Shown one piece after another: positions 61,036-64,000 of a stretch of 64,000 bases of DNA. How positions within the stretch are numbered: the first letter of the stretch is position 1; every line of letters starts with the position of its first letter. The notes under the pieces were generated by a model. The model was not told the origin of the DNA. It was given only the letters and a program-made list of their open reading frames with translations, and did no database searches. The stretch is from positions 13,644 through 77,643 of the forward strand of contig DBMR01000001.1 of assembly GCA_002298785.1 (NCBI GenBank), written 5' to 3'. The translations under genes and the position numbers were made by a program. This stretch comes from Verrucomicrobia subdivision 3 bacterium UBA693. GTDB taxonomy: Bacteria; Verrucomicrobiota; Verrucomicrobiia; Limisphaerales; UBA8199.

Positions 61036-62250
61036 CTATACCGGCATGGTCAGGCTGAGCTTTGTCGCGACCTGGGCGACATCCTTATCCCCACGGCCGG
61101 ACAGGTTCACAATGATCAAATCGCTCGGGTCCATCTTCGGAGCCCGCTGAATGACCTCGGCAATCGCATGGGAACTTTCCAGGGCCGGTATGATGCCTTC
61201 GAGCCGAGCGAGCCGCGTAAAGGCCGCGAGAGCTTTATCGTCCGTGGCGTACGTGTATTCGGCCCGGCCATGGTCACGCAGCCAGGCATGCTCGGGCCCC
61301 ACCGCCGCGTAATCCAGGCCCGCGCTGACACTGTGGGTCAATTGCACCTGGCCAAATTCATCCTGCAACAAATACGAGCGCGTGCCCTGCAACACCCCCA
61401 GCGAACCACCTTGGAACCGCGCCGCATGGCGCCCAGCCGTTATGCCCTCTCCCCCCGCCTCCACCCCCACCATCCGCACCGAGTCATCGTTCAGGAATGG
61501 GTAAAAAAGTCCGATGGCGTTTGACCCGCCGCCGACGCACGCCACGAGCAAATTGGGAAGGCGCCCTTCCTTCTCCTGAATCTGCCGGCGAGCCTCATCC
61601 CCGATGACTCTTTGAAAATTTCGCACCATCAGCGGATACGGATGCGCGCCGTAAGCTGTGCCCAGAATATAGTGCGTGCTGCGCACGTTCGTCACCCAAT
61701 CCCGCATGGCTTCGTTGATCGCCTCCTTAAGCGTCTGCTGGCCGGCTTTGACCGACACCACCTCCGCCCCCAGCATCTTCATCCGATACACGTTCAACGC
61801 CTGCCGCTCGCAGTCGACTGCGCCCATGTAAATGACGCACTTGAGCCCAAACATCGCCGCCACCGTGGCGGTTGCCACCCCGTGCTGCCCGGCTCCGGTC
61901 TCGGCGATAATCCGTGTCTTGCCCATTCGCCGCGCCAGCAATATCTGCCCGATTGAATTGTTAATCTTGTGCGCGCCTGTGTGCAGCAAATCCTCGCGCT
62001 TTAGATAAATTTTCGCGCCGCCCAATTCCCGTGTGAGTCGCTCGGCAAAATACAGCGGCGTTGGCCGCCCGCAAAACTCGCGCAGATAATACTCGAATTC
62101 CCGCTGAAATTCGGGGTCCCGTTGGGCGCGGAGATACTCCTGCTCCAACTCCTGCAGCGGATGCATCAAGGTCTCCGGCACATAGCGCCCGCCATACTCG
62201 CCAAAATGGCCCAGCGCATCCGGCACCTTTTCGGTGGCAATCAAACTCAT
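61036..62250 (-). CDS. trpB: Tryptophan synthase beta chain
   Basis: 404 residues. FGEYGGRYVPETLMHPL opens the protein; PLP-binding K95 is in HTGAHKINN, the catalytic Glu is E117 in AETGAGQHG, and GGGSNAIG binds the cofactor phosphate. VGVEAGGEGI and SHAIAEV follow as usual for TrpB1. It condenses indole with serine. trpA and the other trp genes are not adjacent, so this is a solitary trpB. It is convergent with the SNF2 gene with only 25 bp between stops. Confidence 0.97.
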   Translation of the reverse strand: MSLIATEKVPDALGHFGEYGGRYVPETLMHPLQELEQEYLRAQRDPEFQREFEYYLREFCGRPTPLYFAERLTRELGGAKIYLKREDLLHTGAHKINNSIGQILLARRMGKTRIIAETGAGQHGVATATVAAMFGLKCVIYMGAVDCERQALNVYRMKMLGAEVVSVKAGQQTLKEAINEAMRDWVTNVRSTHYILGTAYGAHPYPLMVRNFQRVIGDEARRQIQEKEGRLPNLLVACVGGGSNAIGLFYPFLNDDSVRMVGVEAGGEGITAGRHAARFQGGSLGVLQGTRSYLLQDEFGQVQLTHSVSAGLDYAAVGPEHAWLRDHGRAEYTYATDDKALAAFTRLARLEGIIPALESSHAIAEVIQRAPKMDPSDLIIVNLSGRGDKDVAQVATKLSLTMPV

Positions 62251-62355
62251 AGGCGGCAGTCTAGCCTCTGATGACCCCGGCGTCGAGCGCTCCCCCTTGC
62301 ATTGTCAGCCGGCCAGCCACACCGATGGTCGGGTGGCGGATTGCTCCCTCCCGCG

Positions 62356-62685
62356 TTACTCGAAGTCGTAAATGACTACTTTGGTACATACGCGCTTGAA
62401 CACCTTCTCCACGAACTCCACATGGCTCGGATGCACCTGGTAATCGTCCTGGGCTTGCTTCGAGGGAAACACGAGGTTGAGCGCCACGGCGTATGATTGG
62501 TCCACTACCGGGCGGTGGCTCTTGACCATTCGACCCACGTGGAACTGCAATACGCCGGGAATGGATTTCAAATACCGGTTCGCTCCCGCGATCAACTCCT
62601 CAGCCGCGTTAGGCTGGGCCGGGTCGGTCCAAAAAATAACGATGTGACTGAACTTCGTGTCAACTTGTGCCAATTGGTCATTCAT
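62356..62685 (-). CDS. Dabb-domain (stress-responsive barrel) protein
   Basis: 109 residues. KFSHIVIFWTDP, ANRYLKSIPGVLQFHVG, DQSYAVALNLVFPSKQAQDDYQVHPSHVEFVEKV match the Dabb alpha/beta-barrel family, small dimeric ferredoxin-like-fold proteins. Members bind aromatic or polyketide-like ligands or respond to stress; a function cannot be assigned here. It lies 105 bp upstream of trpB on the same strand and may be cotranscribed. Confidence 0.85.
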   Translation of the reverse strand: MNDQLAQVDTKFSHIVIFWTDPAQPNAAEELIAGANRYLKSIPGVLQFHVGRMVKSHRPVVDQSYAVALNLVFPSKQAQDDYQVHPSHVEFVEKVFKRVCTKVVIYDFE

Positions 62686-62949
62686 AGTTCATTCGCACTA
62701 ATCTTAGCCACAGGTCTTAAGCCTCGGCGCTGGCGGATATTCAACCCGAACCGGCCCAAGTTCAAGTTGCATCGGGTCGTTTCCAGTCATTACCGATCGC
62801 AGGCGGCAATTCCACGACGCAGCCGCCGCACCTGGCGAATCCCTCTCGTAGCCACACCGGCCCAACTCGCCGACTCGCGCGATGTGAATTTTCGAAAATT
62901 CTTTGTCGGAAAAGGGGCCGCCATAGTCATATAAAGAAGACAGGTGCAA

Positions 62950-64000
62950 ATGAGTGATCTGGAACTTCTCCATCGCTACCTCAACGAGGGCTCGCAAGAG
63001 GCTTTCGCGGAGATTCAGCGGCGTTATGCCGGCTTGGTGTATTCCACTGCCTGCCGCCTGGTCTCGAACCATCATGCGGCGGAAGACATCACACAGGAGG
63101 TGTTCGTGCGGCTGGCACGGAAGGTTCAGGACTTGCAGTGCCACACGGTGCTGCCGGGATGGCTTTACCGTTGCGCCCGCAATGTCGCATTGGAAACGAT
63201 TCGTGGCGAACAGCGCCGCCGCCAGGGGGAGCAGGCCGCTGATCAAATCGACTGCGCGACGGACACCGAGGATTCCTGGACACAAATCAAACCGCTCCTG
63301 GACCGGGCCATGGAATCGTTGCGGACGCGTGAACACGACGCCGTGGTCCTGCGTTACTTTCAAAACAAGTCTCTCAAGGAAGTTGGGGCAGCCTTGGGCT
63401 GGAGCGAGGACGCCGCACAAAAGCGCGTCTCACGTGCATTGGAGCGGCTTCACAAAACGCTCACGGCGAACGGCACCCGGGTTCCCCTGTCCCAGTTAGG
63501 TGCGGTGCTCAGCAGCGAAGCGGTGCAGCCGGCGCCAGCCGTGGTCATCCACACCCTGGTTTCCACCCCCGTCATTGCCGCCGCTCCCATCAGCCCCACC
63601 GCCCCTGCCCTTTCCCTTATGGCTACCACCAAACTCAAGTCCTTAGGCCTCGCCGCCGCATTCTGCGCCCTCAGCGCCGGGTTGCTGGTCTTGTGGATGG
63701 AAAACAACACGCTGCGCACCACGCTCTCGGCTCCGCGTTCATCGGTGCCCCTACCGGACGCTCGCCACTCAGGGTCGGGTGCCGAATCAAACCAGGTTCT
63801 GATCACCGGAGACCAACTCCGGCAATACCGGCGCGAGCATTTGGAGCTGCTAAGTTTGCGAGGCCGAGTGACCCAACTCTCCCGAGCGCTAAACAATCCG
63901 GCCGCCGCACGCCCCGGCGAGACGTCCCCCACCAATGAACCCGCGGCAACCGAAGACTCCTTGATCTTCACTGCCTCCCTCAGAAGCTGTGAAGAAATTG
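62950..64000 (+). CDS. ECF sigma factor with C-terminal membrane anchor (partial)
   Basis: The ATG at 62950 opens a frame that stays open to the window end (350 codons), so the gene is truncated. Residues 1-175 are an ECF sigma factor: region 2 with AEDITQEVFVRLARK and LPGWLYRCARNVA, region 4 with VVLRYFQNKSLKEVGAALGWSEDAAQKRVSRAL. After a Pro/Ala/Ser-rich linker (176-227) there is one transmembrane helix (230-249), then an outside-facing domain with a coiled-coil-like segment TLR...QYRREHLELLSLRGRVTQL. Similar sigma/membrane fusions occur in Verrucomicrobiota and Planctomycetota. The C-terminal part may sense an envelope signal. AGG lies 7 bp before the ATG. Confidence 0.88.
   Translation, partial: MSDLELLHRYLNEGSQEAFAEIQRRYAGLVYSTACRLVSNHHAAEDITQEVFVRLARKVQDLQCHTVLPGWLYRCARNVALETIRGEQRRRQGEQAADQIDCATDTEDSWTQIKPLLDRAMESLRTREHDAVVLRYFQNKSLKEVGAALGWSEDAAQKRVSRALERLHKTLTANGTRVPLSQLGAVLSSEAVQPAPAVVIHTLVSTPVIAAAPISPTAPALSLMATTKLKSLGLAAAFCALSAGLLVLWMENNTLRTTLSAPRSSVPLPDARHSGSGAESNQVLITGDQLRQYRREHLELLSLRGRVTQLSRALNNPAAARPGETSPTNEPAATEDSLIFTASLRSCEEI

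Noticed and set aside
1..64000. CRISPR array, prophage, toxin-antitoxin or restriction system
   Set aside because: No regular repeat-spacer pattern, no integrase, transposase, nuclease-methylase pair or phage structural gene was seen; the SNF2 protein alone is not evidence of a defence island.

Overview
This 64 kb, GC-rich window is a bacterial chromosomal segment, most likely from a member of the Verrucomicrobiota. That assignment is an inference from gene style: a prepilin-like FTLIELLVVIAIIAIL start, many Tat- or Sec-exported oxidoreductases, isomerases and glycoside hydrolases, large secreted proteins ending in a WSP...FYRLK-type C-terminal module, DUF3857/transglutaminase and LVIVD-repeat proteins, an ECF sigma factor fused to a membrane anchor, and few clear Shine-Dalgarno sites. 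There is no rRNA, tRNA, CRISPR array, phage block or transposase gene. The window cuts a gene at each end.

Layout. 1-3.4 kb: truncated prepilin-like protein, strong terminator, then a large secreted protein built from two long repeats. 3.7-6.9 kb: sigma-54 response regulator closely followed by a GT-C type membrane glycosyltransferase. 7-9.6 kb: ROK sugar kinase and two overlapping thymidylate-kinase-like genes. 9.7-20.5 kb: a carbohydrate-active block (GDSL esterase, GH29 alpha-L-fucosidase, exported sugar isomerase-like TIM barrel, metallophosphoesterase, GH10 xylanase, esterase/SMP-30 fusion, CE15-like glucuronoyl esterase) with two conserved proteins of unknown function. 20.6-21.3 kb: membrane protein of unknown function. 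21.6-28.4 kb: an exopolysaccharide operon behind a near-consensus sigma-70 promoter, with sugar-phosphate transferase, UDP-galactopyranose mutase-like protein, two GT4 glycosyltransferases, a three-domain protein ending in a GT26 (WecG/TagA) domain, and a small membrane protein. 28.6-34.4 kb: LVIVD-repeat protein, a frameshifted glycine-rich surface protein, and a prolyl oligopeptidase. 34.5-43 kb: xylose isomerase, DUF2721 protein, secreted EEP-family nuclease/phosphatase, infC, recA, exported Gfo/Idh oxidoreductase and AGE-family epimerase. 43.1-51.3 kb: dihydrodipicolinate-reductase-like dehydrogenase, a giant double DUF3857/transglutaminase protein, HAD hydrolase, acylphosphatase, metallophosphoesterase and a GT9 heptosyltransferase-like protein. 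51.3-64 kb: a MITE-like palindrome, L-arabinose isomerase, single-domain response regulator, UbiE methyltransferase, a large secreted TIM-barrel-like protein, TruA, a SNF2 helicase, TrpB, a Dabb protein and the truncated sigma factor.

How the genes fit together. XylA, AraA, GH10, the CE15-like esterase, GH29, the GDSL and esterase/SMP-30 proteins, the AGE epimerase and the ROK kinase together suggest growth on arabinoxylan-like and fucosylated plant or algal polysaccharide, although they are scattered rather than in one locus. The EPS operon is compact, with start/stop overlaps. The most unusual items are the 698-residue EPS fusion, in which a nucleotidyltransferase-like part, a degenerate thymidylate-kinase-like part and a GT26 domain with altered active-site positions are joined; the tandem thymidylate-kinase-like pair in which one member has Arg in place of the Walker A lysine; and the double transglutaminase protein whose second copy lacks the catalytic cysteine.
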